Shown one piece after another: positions 52,967 to 61,662 of a DNA stretch of 64,000 nt. The notes under the pieces are model-generated. The model did no database searches. It worked only from the letters and a program-made list of their open reading frames with translations, and was not told where the DNA came from. Positions within the stretch are counted from its first letter, which is position 1, and each line of letters starts with the position of its first letter. Location: NCBI GenBank assembly GCA_018816865.1, contig JAHIUW010000017.1, forward strand, positions 186,001 to 250,000, given 5' to 3'. A program made the translations under genes and the position numbers. Origin of the DNA: Pseudomonadota bacterium. Lineage in GTDB: Bacteria > Desulfobacterota > Desulfovibrionia > Desulfovibrionales > Desulfovibrionaceae.

Positions 52967-53983
52967 CTATCTGACGTAGAGCACGGAGCGGCTGACCGCA
53001 TCGACGCGCATGGTGCCGGTCAGCACCATGACCTGTTCAAGCTCCCGTTTCAACTGCCGGGCACACTCCTCCACGCCCTTGCGGCCGCTGCCCAGAGCGG
53101 CGATGGCAAATGGTCGCCCAATCATAACGGCATCCGCACCCAGCGCAAGCATCTTCAGTATGTCCGCGCCGCTGCGCACCCCGCCTGCGGCCAGGATACG
53201 CACCTGGCCTTTCACCGCCTCGGCGATCCAAGGCAACACCTCGGCCACTCCGGGGGTATGTTCCAGGACCCGCCCCCCATAGTTGGAGACCACGATGGCG
53301 TCAGCCCCGGCATCCACGGCAATGCAGGCCTCATCCGGGGTCATGATGCCCTTGACCACGCATCTGAGCGGCGTGTGGCGGATAATCCGCGCCAGCCTGG
53401 CAGGAGACGCAGGTGCCACCGACCGCCCCTGTTGCTGCAGTTCGACCAGTCCCACCGCGTCCACATCCAGGCCCACGGCAGCCACGCCCAGGGCCTCGGC
53501 CCGGTCTATCTTGCGGAACAATTCCGTCTCGTTCCAGGGTTTGAGGAACGGAATGCCCCGGCCCCCAACCTTGCGTAGGGTCTGGAACCCGGCCTCGCAG
53601 ATGAACTCCTGCCCTCCGTCGGCGGTGCAGCCAGCAATGCCGCTATTCAGCGCGCCGTCGAGCATGTCCTTGAGGAAGGTCTCCTCGGAGATCTGGGCGC
53701 CCATGCTGGAAGACACGTCCCCAAGGGGTGCAATCAGCACCGGAAACGCCAGATCCATACCCAACAGGTTCATCCGGGTCTCGGGCTGTGTCACGCCATG
53801 CAGCACACGCATGTTCAGGCGACAGGCATCCAGGGCCTGGATATTGGCCGAAAAAGAACGGCCCGTTCCCAGACCGCCCATGCCCGGGGCCTCGCCCACA
53901 CAGGGCATGGCACCACAGGTCGGACAGACGTGGCACAATCCCTGAAAGGATTCCCTGGCTTTCTGATAGCTGTTGTCGGTCAT
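52967..53983 (-). CDS. Alpha-hydroxy-acid oxidising family FMN protein with Tyr in place of catalytic His
   Basis: A 338-residue TIM-barrel flavoprotein of the lactate/glycolate oxidase family. An N-terminal Cys cluster (Cys17, 20, 23, 28 in CHVCPTCGAMPC) is typical of the anaerobe branch. The C-terminal FMN-phosphate region DAIVVSNYGGR...HTPG and ILAAGGVRSGADILKMLALGADAVMIGRP is well conserved. The family has SNHGGR, where His is the catalytic base; here the codon is TAT (Tyr). The enzyme may therefore be inactive, use another base, or act on a different substrate. It lies 144 bases after the lactate dehydrogenase gene on the same strand. The ribosome site is weak, so the start at 53983 is tentative. 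Confidence 0.82.
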   Translation of the reverse strand: MTDNSYQKARESFQGLCHVCPTCGAMPCVGEAPGMGGLGTGRSFSANIQALDACRLNMRVLHGVTQPETRMNLLGMDLAFPVLIAPLGDVSSSMGAQISEETFLKDMLDGALNSGIAGCTADGGQEFICEAGFQTLRKVGGRGIPFLKPWNETELFRKIDRAEALGVAAVGLDVDAVGLVELQQQGRSVAPASPARLARIIRHTPLRCVVKGIMTPDEACIAVDAGADAIVVSNYGGRVLEHTPGVAEVLPWIAEAVKGQVRILAAGGVRSGADILKMLALGADAVMIGRPFAIAALGSGRKGVEECARQLKRELEQVMVLTGTMRVDAVSRSVLYVR

Positions 53984-54127
53984 GCTTGCGCCCCGGTTGC
54001 CCCCGAATCGGTGTCCGCCCGGCCCGCCGCACCCGAGGGGGGACAAGGGCGTCGGCAGGCGGACGGACCGAACCGGAGGTCCTGTATGAGCTGGCAGGGG
54101 GACGCAGGCGCCCCCCTCACCTGATCA

Positions 54128-56287
54128 CTATTTTATCTGATCGGCCAGGGCCTCGGCGATATGGCGCACCTTGAGCCCGTCACCCCGGACCTCGGCACCA
54201 CCGCGCAGCTGCATCACGCAGCCGGGGCAGTCGGTGACCAGTTGCTGGGCACCGGTATTGGCGGCGTTGTTCAGCTTCTTGTCCAACAATTCCTTGGACT
54301 CCTCGGGGAACTTCAGGGAGAAGGTCCCGCCGAACCCGCAGCACACATCCTCCTCGACGGACGGGATGTATTCCAGGCCGGACTCCACCAGCAACTGACG
54401 GGGGGCCTCGGTCACATCCAGGCCCCGGCAGAGGTGGCACGGGGCATGATAGGTGGTCTTGGTGTGGACATTCAGCTCCTTGAAGTCCTCCTTGCGCAGG
54501 CCCAGCACATCGTAGACGAAGGAGCTGAAGTCGATGACCTTGTCGGCAAAGCGGCGCGCCGCGTCGGCCATGCGGGGGTCGTCGCCCAGGATCTTGGGAT
54601 AGGTATGCTTCAGGTGCGAGGCGCACGAGGCGCACAGAGTCACGATGTAGTCGAACTTTCCAGGGTCGATGGCCTTGACGTTCTGCTCGGCCACGTCGCG
54701 GGCCGGGCCGGTCTCGCCCATCATTGTCAGCGGCAGGCCGCAACAGGACTGGCCCATGGGGTAGTCCATAGCCGCGCCGTGCCCGGACATGACCTTGACT
54801 CCGGCCATCATCTGCTCGGGATACACGAAGTCATTCACGCAGCCCGAGAACAGGGCCACGCGGTACTTGGCGTTCTCCACCACGGGTTTGATCTTGTCCC
54901 ACTCGTCGCGGAAGGCCTTGTCGGCCACCACGGGCAGGGCGCGAAAGTCCTGGTCCTTGCCGAAGATCATGGGCAAGTGACGGATGTAGCCGGTATTGCC
55001 CCTCTTGATGGGCATCTGGCCCCATTTGGCGGTCTTGAGCAGGGTGTGGAAAAGCTTGCGGTTCTTCATGACCTTGCCGAGCAGCACGCTGGGCAGGGCA
55101 TGGCCCTCCTCGTCCTGGATGCGGGCGTGGACTTCCTTGATCAGCCGGGGCAGGTCAATGCCCGCAGCGCAGACGCTCTTACACGCGCCGCAGTTGATGC
55201 AGTTCTGGACCAGGTTCTTGGCCTTGTCGCGGCCATGGAAGAAGTAGGTCAAAAGCAGGCCGATGGCCCCGATGTAGATATGGCCCATCTTGTGCCCGCC
55301 CACCAGCCTGTAGACCGGGCAGACGTTGGCGCAGGCGCCGCAGCGCACACAGCGCAGGATCTGGCTGAAGTCCTTGTCCTGGGACATGGCCAGACGACCG
55401 TTGTCCAGGAAGATGATGTGCGAGACCTTCTTGCCCTCGGGACCGGGGGCGCATTCGTTGGCCCCGGTGATCCAGGTCACATACGAGGTGATGGCCTGGC
55501 CCGTGGCGTTGCGCGGCAGGGCCTTGATGATGCGCAGAGCGTCGTGCAGCGTGGGGGTCAGCTTCTCCAGACCGCACAGAGCCACATGCACCCGCGGCAG
55601 GGTCGTCACCAGGCGGGCGTTGCCCTCGTTGGTGATCAGCCCGATGCCGCCGGTCTCGACCACGGCGAAGTTAGCGCCGGTGATGCCCATGTCGGCCTGG
55701 ACATACTCGACGCGCAGTTCACGCCGGGCGACCTTGACCAGCTTGTCGATGTCCACTTCCTGCTTCTTGCCGGTGACATCGGTGAACAGATCGGCCACCT
55801 GATAGCGGGACAGATGGATGGCGGGCATGACCATGTGCGACGGGCCCTCATGGCGCAATTGGATGATCCACTCACCCAGATCGGTCTCCACCACCTCCAG
55901 GCCATCGGCCTCCAGGTGGTGGTTGAGCAGCGTCTCCTCGGCGGTCATGGACTTGGACTTGACGATCTTCTTGCAGTTCTCCTCACGGGCGATGCGCGCG
56001 ATCATCTCGTTGGCCTCGGCAGCGGTCTTGGCCATGTGCACCTTGACCCCGGCCTTTTCCGCATTGATCTTGAACTCCTCGTAAAGCTCGAGCAGGCGGG
56101 GGATACTCTGGTCCTTGGCGGCGGCGATCTCGGCAATCAACTCACGCTCGTCCATGCCCGCAAAGGCGTTGACGCGATTGGTGCGGTAGGCCACGGCAAA
56201 GGCATCCATGGCCTTACGCAGAAACTCGTCGTTCAGGGCCTCGTGGCAAGTCGCTCGGTATTCCTGAAGATTTTTAGAATCTTGCAT
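54128..56287 (-). CDS. L-lactate dehydrogenase Fe-S subunit, LutB/LutA-type fusion (LdhH-like)
   Basis: A 719-residue fusion. Residues about 70-300 are a LUD (LutB-type) domain with VETGGIGLITNEGNARL. Two 4Fe-4S motifs follow (Cys313/316/319/323 and Cys363/366/369/373). The last 300 residues are LutA-like with two CCG domains (SCCGLPLT and CCGFGGTF with their partner cysteines). In Bacillus LutA, LutB and LutC are separate subunits of lactate oxidation; here A and B are fused. It should oxidise L-lactate to pyruvate at the inner face of the membrane together with LutC, whose gene ends 2 bases upstream. Confidence 0.92.
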   Translation of the reverse strand: MQDSKNLQEYRATCHEALNDEFLRKAMDAFAVAYRTNRVNAFAGMDERELIAEIAAAKDQSIPRLLELYEEFKINAEKAGVKVHMAKTAAEANEMIARIAREENCKKIVKSKSMTAEETLLNHHLEADGLEVVETDLGEWIIQLRHEGPSHMVMPAIHLSRYQVADLFTDVTGKKQEVDIDKLVKVARRELRVEYVQADMGITGANFAVVETGGIGLITNEGNARLVTTLPRVHVALCGLEKLTPTLHDALRIIKALPRNATGQAITSYVTWITGANECAPGPEGKKVSHIIFLDNGRLAMSQDKDFSQILRCVRCGACANVCPVYRLVGGHKMGHIYIGAIGLLLTYFFHGRDKAKNLVQNCINCGACKSVCAAGIDLPRLIKEVHARIQDEEGHALPSVLLGKVMKNRKLFHTLLKTAKWGQMPIKRGNTGYIRHLPMIFGKDQDFRALPVVADKAFRDEWDKIKPVVENAKYRVALFSGCVNDFVYPEQMMAGVKVMSGHGAAMDYPMGQSCCGLPLTMMGETGPARDVAEQNVKAIDPGKFDYIVTLCASCASHLKHTYPKILGDDPRMADAARRFADKVIDFSSFVYDVLGLRKEDFKELNVHTKTTYHAPCHLCRGLDVTEAPRQLLVESGLEYIPSVEEDVCCGFGGTFSLKFPEESKELLDKKLNNAANTGAQQLVTDCPGCVMQLRGGAEVRGDGLKVRHIAEALADQIK

Positions 56288-56289
56288 GG

Positions 56290-56919
56290 CTATTTGTCCT
56301 CCCAGAGCAGGATATGCAGTTCCAGCGGTCCATGAACGCCCAGGGCCAGCACCCGTTCGATGTCGGCGGTGCGGGAAGCCCCGGTGATGAACGCCAGGTA
56401 GTTGGGCGTCTTTTTCATGAACGCCAGGACCTCGGTCTCGGCGTCATAAGAGGTCGCACGCAATTTTGATTTGGGCAGCACGGCCACATGCGTCTCGGCC
56501 ACCATGGTGGCCAGGCGCACGTCCTCGCTGTCGGAATTCAGGACCAGGGTGCCTGTCTCGGCAATGCCCAGGTCGCAGAGGGTGAAGCCAATGTCGATCC
56601 CGGCGAGGTATTTGCGCAGGCCAGCGTCGATGAGCTCGAAGCCCTTGCCATCGGAGACCTTCTTCAGGGCATTGTACTGTTGTGTCTTCATGCCCGGAGC
56701 GGCGATGATCTTGGCCGTTTTCTCGTCGCAGAGCTGCTCCGAGGATTCGGAGAGATTCAGTTCGCAGCCGGAAACCAGCAACTGGCACATTTCCTTCTTG
56801 TCGCACAGATCCACGGTGTATTCGTAGGCCTCTTGCAAGGTCTTGACCTCGGAGACAACCGCTGAGACGAGCTTGGCCTTAGCGGTGAAGGTCTCCACCA
56901 TTTGTTTGGTCACTGTCAT
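56290..56919 (-). CDS. lutC: LutC/YkgG-family lactate utilisation protein (LUD domain)
   Basis: A 209-residue protein with one LUD domain. Characteristic is IGFTLCDLGIAETGTLVL in the middle and AFITGASRTADIERVLALGVHGPLELHILL at the C-terminus, the latter nearly diagnostic for LutC. It is the partner of the fused LutA/LutB protein. GGGAG lies about 9 bases before the ATG. A stem-loop (56945-56976) separates it from ackA, which may set its level apart from the upstream genes. Confidence 0.92.
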   Translation of the reverse strand: MTVTKQMVETFTAKAKLVSAVVSEVKTLQEAYEYTVDLCDKKEMCQLLVSGCELNLSESSEQLCDEKTAKIIAAPGMKTQQYNALKKVSDGKGFELIDAGLRKYLAGIDIGFTLCDLGIAETGTLVLNSDSEDVRLATMVAETHVAVLPKSKLRATSYDAETEVLAFMKKTPNYLAFITGASRTADIERVLALGVHGPLELHILLWEDK

Positions 56920-56944
56920 TAGTCTACTCCCTCTGGGGTAAAAT

Positions 56945-56976
56945 CCCCTGCGGCCCTGTCCCTAAGGCCGCAGGGG
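56945..56976 (-). other. Intercistronic stem-loop between ackA and lutC
   Basis: CCCCTGCGGCC (56945-56955) pairs perfectly with GGCCGCAGGGG (56966-56976). On the minus strand it is followed by ATTTTACC, so it could be a partial terminator inside the lactate operon. Confidence 0.65.
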
Positions 56977-56990
56977 GGTAAAAACAAATA

Positions 56991-58196
56991 CTAGCCGACG
57001 AGTGCCACGGTCTCCCGTGCGATCTCCAATTCCTCATTGGTGCGCACGACGAGCACCTCGACCTTGCTTTCGGGGGCGCTGATGCGCGACCATTCGCCCG
57101 GACGCACGGCGTTGGCTGCCTCGTCCAGAACAAGGCCCATGGGCTCCAGTCCCCGCACGGACTCCAGACGCACGACGTCGTCATTCTCGCCGATGCCGGC
57201 GGTGAAGACGATGGCGTCCACGCGCCCCAGCTCGGCCCAATAGGCGCCGATGTACTGACGTACGCGATGGCAGGCCATGTCCAGGGCCAGCTTGGCGCGT
57301 GCGTCGCCCTTGGCGATGGCCGCATGGATGTCGCGCATGTCGCTCATGCCGCAGATGCCCACCAGGCCGGAGCGCTTGGTCAGCATCTCGTCGATTTCCT
57401 GGATGGTCATGCCCTTCTTCTCGGCGATGTATTTCAGCACCGAAGGGTCCACGTTGCCCGAGCGGGTGCCCATGATCACGCCCGCCAGGGGGGTCATGCC
57501 CATGGAGGTGTCGATGCACTTGCCGCCCTGGATGGCCGCGACGGATGAGCCATTGCCCAGGTGCACGGTGATGATGTTCAGGTCCTCGGCAGGCCTGCCC
57601 AGCAGTTCGGCGGTGCGCCGGGCCACGTATTTGTGGGAGGTGCCGTGGAAGCCGTAGCGGCGCACGTGCAGCTCCTCGTAGATCTCATAGGGGATGGCGT
57701 ACTGGTAGGCCTTGGCCGGGATGGTCTGGTGGAAGGCGGTGTCGAACACGGCCACATGCCCGCAGTCCTTGAAGATGGACTGGGCCACCTCGATGCCCGT
57801 CAGGTGGGCTGGATTGTGCAAAGGCGCCAAGTCAGAGACCTCCTTGATGCCCTCGATCACGGTCGCGTCGATGAGCACCGGGGCCGTGAACTTCTCGCCG
57901 CCGTGCACCACGCGATGGCCCACGCCGTCGACCTCCGAGGCGTCGGTGATCACGCCATGCTCGGGGTGCGTCAGGGCCGCAACCGCCAGATGCATTCCAA
58001 CGGCGTGGTCAGGAATCGACTGCTCAATGACGATCTTCAGTGCGGCGTCGGTATCAGGGTGTTTCTTATGTGTCAGCATGCCCTGTTCCAGCCCAATGCA
58101 TTCAATCACGCCGGAGGCCAGCGCCGAATTGCTGTCCATGTCCAGCAGCTGGTACTTGATGGACGAACTGCCGGAATTGATGACCAGAATCTTCAT
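56991..58196 (-). CDS. ackA: Acetate kinase
   Basis: A 401-residue enzyme that makes ATP and acetate from acetyl phosphate. The start MKILVINSGSSSIKYQLLDM, the VGHRVVHGGEKF region, FDTAFHQTIP, YGFHGTSHKYV and the GNGSSVAAI loop are all typical, and FTAGIGEN is near the C-terminus. Length is normal. The stop of pta lies one base before its ATG, so the two are translated as a pair. It is the substrate-level ATP step of incomplete lactate oxidation to acetate. Confidence 0.97.
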   Translation of the reverse strand: MKILVINSGSSSIKYQLLDMDSNSALASGVIECIGLEQGMLTHKKHPDTDAALKIVIEQSIPDHAVGMHLAVAALTHPEHGVITDASEVDGVGHRVVHGGEKFTAPVLIDATVIEGIKEVSDLAPLHNPAHLTGIEVAQSIFKDCGHVAVFDTAFHQTIPAKAYQYAIPYEIYEELHVRRYGFHGTSHKYVARRTAELLGRPAEDLNIITVHLGNGSSVAAIQGGKCIDTSMGMTPLAGVIMGTRSGNVDPSVLKYIAEKKGMTIQEIDEMLTKRSGLVGICGMSDMRDIHAAIAKGDARAKLALDMACHRVRQYIGAYWAELGRVDAIVFTAGIGENDDVVRLESVRGLEPMGLVLDEAANAVRPGEWSRISAPESKVEVLVVRTNEELEIARETVALVG

Positions 58197-58197
58197 G

Positions 58198-60309
58198 TTA
58201 GATCAGTCCTTGATTGGCCTGCGCCTGGATGGCGGTGATGGCCACGGTGTTGACGATATCGGGAACGGTGCAACCGCGGGACAGGTCGTTCACGGGCTTG
58301 TTCAAGCCCTGGAGGACCGGGCCGATGGCCACGGCACCAGACGAACGCTGCACGGCCTTGTAGGTATTGTTACCGGTGTTCAGGTCCGGGAAGATGAACA
58401 CCGTGGCCTTTCCGGCCACTTTGCTGTCGGGCATCTTGGTGCGCGCCACATCCGGGTCCACGGCGGCGTCGAACTGCAACGGGCCTTCGATGGCCACGCT
58501 CTGCCCTGCGCGCTCCTGGGCGATGCGGGTGGCTTCCTTGACCTTGTCCACCTGCTCACCGCTGCCGGACTGGCCGGTGGAATAGGAGAGCATGGCCACA
58601 CGGGGTTCCACGCCGAAGACCCGGGCGGTCTCGGCAGAACTGAGCGCGATCTCGGCCAACTGCTCGGCGGTGGGGTTGGGATTCACGGCGCAGTCGCCAT
58701 ACACATGCACCCGATCCTTCATGCACATCAGGAACACCGAAGAGACGATACTCGCGCCGGGCTTGGTCTTCACGAACTCGAAAGCCGGACGGATGGTATG
58801 GGCGGTGGTGTTCTGAGCGCCGGAAACCATGCCGTCGGCGTCACCCTGCTGGACCATCATCGTCCCGAAATAGGTGGCGTCCTGCATGCGATCGCGGGCG
58901 TCCTCCAGGCGGATGCCCTTGTGCTTGCGGGCCTCGAAATAGGCCTGGGCATAGCTTTCCAGCCATTCGCTCGTCCGGGGGTCCACGATCTTGACGGTGT
59001 CCAGGGTCAACCCCAGGTTGGAGATCTTGGCCCGGATGCCCTCCTCGCGCCCCAGCAGAATCATGTCGGCCACGCCCCGGCGGGACAGAATGTCCACCGC
59101 GCGCAGGACCCGCTCGCACTCGCCCTCGGGCAGCACGATGCGCATCTTGTTGGCCTTGGCCTTGGCCACCAGGTTATACTCGAACATCTTGGGGGTGACG
59201 CGGCTGGTTTTGGTCTGCCCCAGACGGCCCCGCAGTTCGGGCACGTCCACGCAGGACTCGAAATTGCCCAGCGCCGAGGCGATCTTGCGCAGATCCTCGG
59301 GGTCGATGCGCCCATACAGCTCGGACAGCAGACGGGTGGTCTTAAAGGTGTTGTCCGGCACGGAGATCACGGGGACCGGGACGCCGGTCCAACCCTCGAT
59401 CAGGCGATGGACATTGGCCGAAGGCTGCAGGCCTCCTGTCAGCAACATACCCGCGATGTCGGGATAAGAGGACGACAGCCGCGAGGCCAGGCTGGCGAGG
59501 ATGATGTCCTCGCGGTCGCCGGGGGTGATGATCAGGCTGCCCGCCGTGGTGTATTCCAGAAAATTGCCGACCTGCATGGCGGCGATGACGTAGTCCTGGA
59601 CCAGGGTGTCCATGCGCCCGTGACCGTACAAAACCTGACCGTCCAGCCACTTGCGCACGTCGCCCATGGTGGGATTGCCCAGGGACGCGTCCTCGGAGAT
59701 GGCATACACCAAGAGCGGCTGCTCACAACGGATCTTGCACTTCAGGTTGCCGGTGATCTCCTGTCCGTCATTGTTCTCAACCCGATTGACGATGCAGGCC
59801 ACGAGTTCAAGGCCCTTCTCTTCCAGGGTCTCGATGGTCATCTGGGTCGACTCGACCACCTCCTTAGAGCCCTTGTTCCTGCCGCTGGCCACCAGGACCA
59901 CCGGCGCGCCCATGTTGGAGGCAATGTCGACGTTCAATTCGAACTCGAACGCCGGATCCTTGCCCAGAAAATCAGACCCCTCGCAGAGCACGAAGTCATA
60001 CTGGCTCTCAAGCGTCTTGAACTTGTTCAGGATGTTTTCCAGCAGCAGGGCATGCTGGCCCGCATTGATCAACTCCCGCGCCTCGGAAAGCGTGTAGGCG
60101 TACGTATCCTGATAGGGGATCTCAAGATTGAAGTGTGACAGGATCAGATTGATGTCGTGATCCGGGCGGCCGCCCACGTTGTCGTTGATGATCGGACGGA
60201 AGAAGGCCACATTGCGCAGGTCGGTCAGCAGCATCTGCATGACGCCCAAGGCAATGGCGCTCTTTCCACTCCGTGACTCGGTGGCAGTGATGTACAGGGA
60301 CTTGGTCAT
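58198..60309 (-). CDS. pta: Phosphate acetyltransferase, long form
   Basis: A 703-residue long-type Pta, converting acetyl-CoA and phosphate to acetyl phosphate and CoA. The N-terminal 220 residues are a BioD-like P-loop domain (ATESRSGKSAIALGV). A DRTGG-type regulatory domain lies at about 220-340. The catalytic PTA domain is at about 370-700, with LPEGECERVLRA, MVSGAQNTTAHTIRP and AMLSYSTGQSG. The long form is usually allosterically controlled. GAGGAG precedes the ATG at 60309. Confidence 0.96.
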   Translation of the reverse strand: MTKSLYITATESRSGKSAIALGVMQMLLTDLRNVAFFRPIINDNVGGRPDHDINLILSHFNLEIPYQDTYAYTLSEARELINAGQHALLLENILNKFKTLESQYDFVLCEGSDFLGKDPAFEFELNVDIASNMGAPVVLVASGRNKGSKEVVESTQMTIETLEEKGLELVACIVNRVENNDGQEITGNLKCKIRCEQPLLVYAISEDASLGNPTMGDVRKWLDGQVLYGHGRMDTLVQDYVIAAMQVGNFLEYTTAGSLIITPGDREDIILASLASRLSSSYPDIAGMLLTGGLQPSANVHRLIEGWTGVPVPVISVPDNTFKTTRLLSELYGRIDPEDLRKIASALGNFESCVDVPELRGRLGQTKTSRVTPKMFEYNLVAKAKANKMRIVLPEGECERVLRAVDILSRRGVADMILLGREEGIRAKISNLGLTLDTVKIVDPRTSEWLESYAQAYFEARKHKGIRLEDARDRMQDATYFGTMMVQQGDADGMVSGAQNTTAHTIRPAFEFVKTKPGASIVSSVFLMCMKDRVHVYGDCAVNPNPTAEQLAEIALSSAETARVFGVEPRVAMLSYSTGQSGSGEQVDKVKEATRIAQERAGQSVAIEGPLQFDAAVDPDVARTKMPDSKVAGKATVFIFPDLNTGNNTYKAVQRSSGAVAIGPVLQGLNKPVNDLSRGCTVPDIVNTVAITAIQAQANQGLI

Positions 60310-60333
60310 GGATTCGGGCTCCTCAATGGCGTA

Positions 60334-60355
60334 GGGCGGGCCCAAAGACCCGCCC
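60334..60355 (-). other. Intercistronic stem-loop before pta
   Basis: GGGCGGG (60334-60340) pairs with CCCGCCC (60349-60355). It lies between the GlcF-like gene and pta, with no T run, and may protect or slow the transcript. Confidence 0.45.
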
Positions 60356-60363
60356 AAGCCTGA

Positions 60364-61662
60364 CTAATCCAGAGATTCCGCGTAGATTTCCAGGGTGTGG
60401 CGCACGGCGATGCGATCGCCGTTGCGGGACAGCGAGTCCGTCAGCTGCATCATGCAGGCCGGACAGCTGGTGGCCACAACCTCGGCCTTGGAAGCCGCGA
60501 CATTGTCACGCTTGCGCTGGCCGATCTTCTTGGAGACCTCATAATGATGAAGGTTGAAGGTGCCGCCGTTTCCGCAACAGCGATTGGCCTCTGCCATTTC
60601 AACAAACTCGTAATCCTTGCAGGCTCCCAGCACGGTGCGGGGCTGGGCGGAGACGCCCAGGGACTTCACCAGATGACAGGGGTCGTGGTAGGTCACCCGC
60701 GTACCGCCAGGGGAGGACTCCACGGCCTTGACCCCGACCTTGTCCACCAGGAACTGGTTCACGTCCATGGCCTTGGCGGCCATGGACAGGACATCGGCCT
60801 TCAGGTCGGCGGGATAGTTCTCGGCGAACTTGGGCCACATCTCCTTGATGGTCGCGGTGCAGGTGGCGCACGGGGTAATCAGCACATCAAAGCTGCCCTT
60901 CTTGAAGGCCGCGACGTTCAGCTTGACCAGCTTGTCGAAGGACTCGCGGTCACCGGAACTGAGTGTCGGGATGCCGCAGCAGGCCTGGTCCTTGGGCAGG
61001 AACACGCCCACCCCGTGGTGCTTCATGACCTTGAGCACGGCCTCGCCCACGCGGGGCAGCATCTTGTCCACCACGCAACCGGGAAAGAACGCCACCTTCA
61101 AGCCGGACTTGCCGGGGGCGGTGTCCAGGCCGGAAGCGATCTTGCGGAACGGGGTCGCAGCCAGGGTCAGGAAATGCCGATCGCCGATCAGCGGGGACAT
61201 GATCTTCGAGCAGGAAGAACCCAACAGGTCGTCCACCTTGGTGGTGAACAGGCCCTGGAACTTGCCGCCAAAGGAGAGCAATGCGTTGAACAGGGTCGGC
61301 TTGGTGAGCATGCCCCTGAAGATGGCCTTCTTGATCGGGGACAAGCCCAGATAGCCGTTCACGATGACCCGGCCCTTGAGGAAGATGTCCATGACCTGCA
61401 CGCCAGACGGGCAGTTGGCGGCGCAGGAGCCGCACAGCAGGCACTTGTTCAACTTGTCCTTCACGCCTTGGGCGTCGGCGATCAACTCGTGGGCCAGGTT
61501 CTCCAGCAGCGCGATCTTGCCGCGGGTCACGTCGGATTCATTCATGGTCTCCGCGAAGACCGGACACACAGCCTGGCACATCCCGCACTTCATGCAGGCA
61601 ACCATCTGATCGTCCAGTTCCTGGAGCATGAGAGCCAATTTATGGAGGTCTGCCATGTTCAT
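60364..61662 (-). CDS. GlcF-like Fe-S oxidoreductase subunit of D-lactate dehydrogenase
   Basis: A 432-residue protein with two 4Fe-4S motifs at the start (Cys23/26/29/33 and Cys74/77/80/84) and two CCG domains after it (QACCGIPTLSSGD and NRCCGNGGTFNLHHYEVS, with their upstream partner cysteines). It is the electron-transfer partner of the FAD protein encoded just upstream. The GlcD stop and this ATG overlap (TAATG at 61664-61660); an ATG at 61656 has better distance from GGAGG and may be the true start. Confidence 0.93.
   Translation of the reverse strand: MNMADLHKLALMLQELDDQMVACMKCGMCQAVCPVFAETMNESDVTRGKIALLENLAHELIADAQGVKDKLNKCLLCGSCAANCPSGVQVMDIFLKGRVIVNGYLGLSPIKKAIFRGMLTKPTLFNALLSFGGKFQGLFTTKVDDLLGSSCSKIMSPLIGDRHFLTLAATPFRKIASGLDTAPGKSGLKVAFFPGCVVDKMLPRVGEAVLKVMKHHGVGVFLPKDQACCGIPTLSSGDRESFDKLVKLNVAAFKKGSFDVLITPCATCTATIKEMWPKFAENYPADLKADVLSMAAKAMDVNQFLVDKVGVKAVESSPGGTRVTYHDPCHLVKSLGVSAQPRTVLGACKDYEFVEMAEANRCCGNGGTFNLHHYEVSKKIGQRKRDNVAASKAEVVATSCPACMMQLTDSLSRNGDRIAVRHTLEIYAESLD

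Noticed and set aside
54161-60138. Very long plus-strand frames (724 and 808 codons) opposite the lactate operon
   Set aside because: Shadow frames rich in Gly, His, Val and Gln opposite well-identified LutA/B, AckA and Pta genes.
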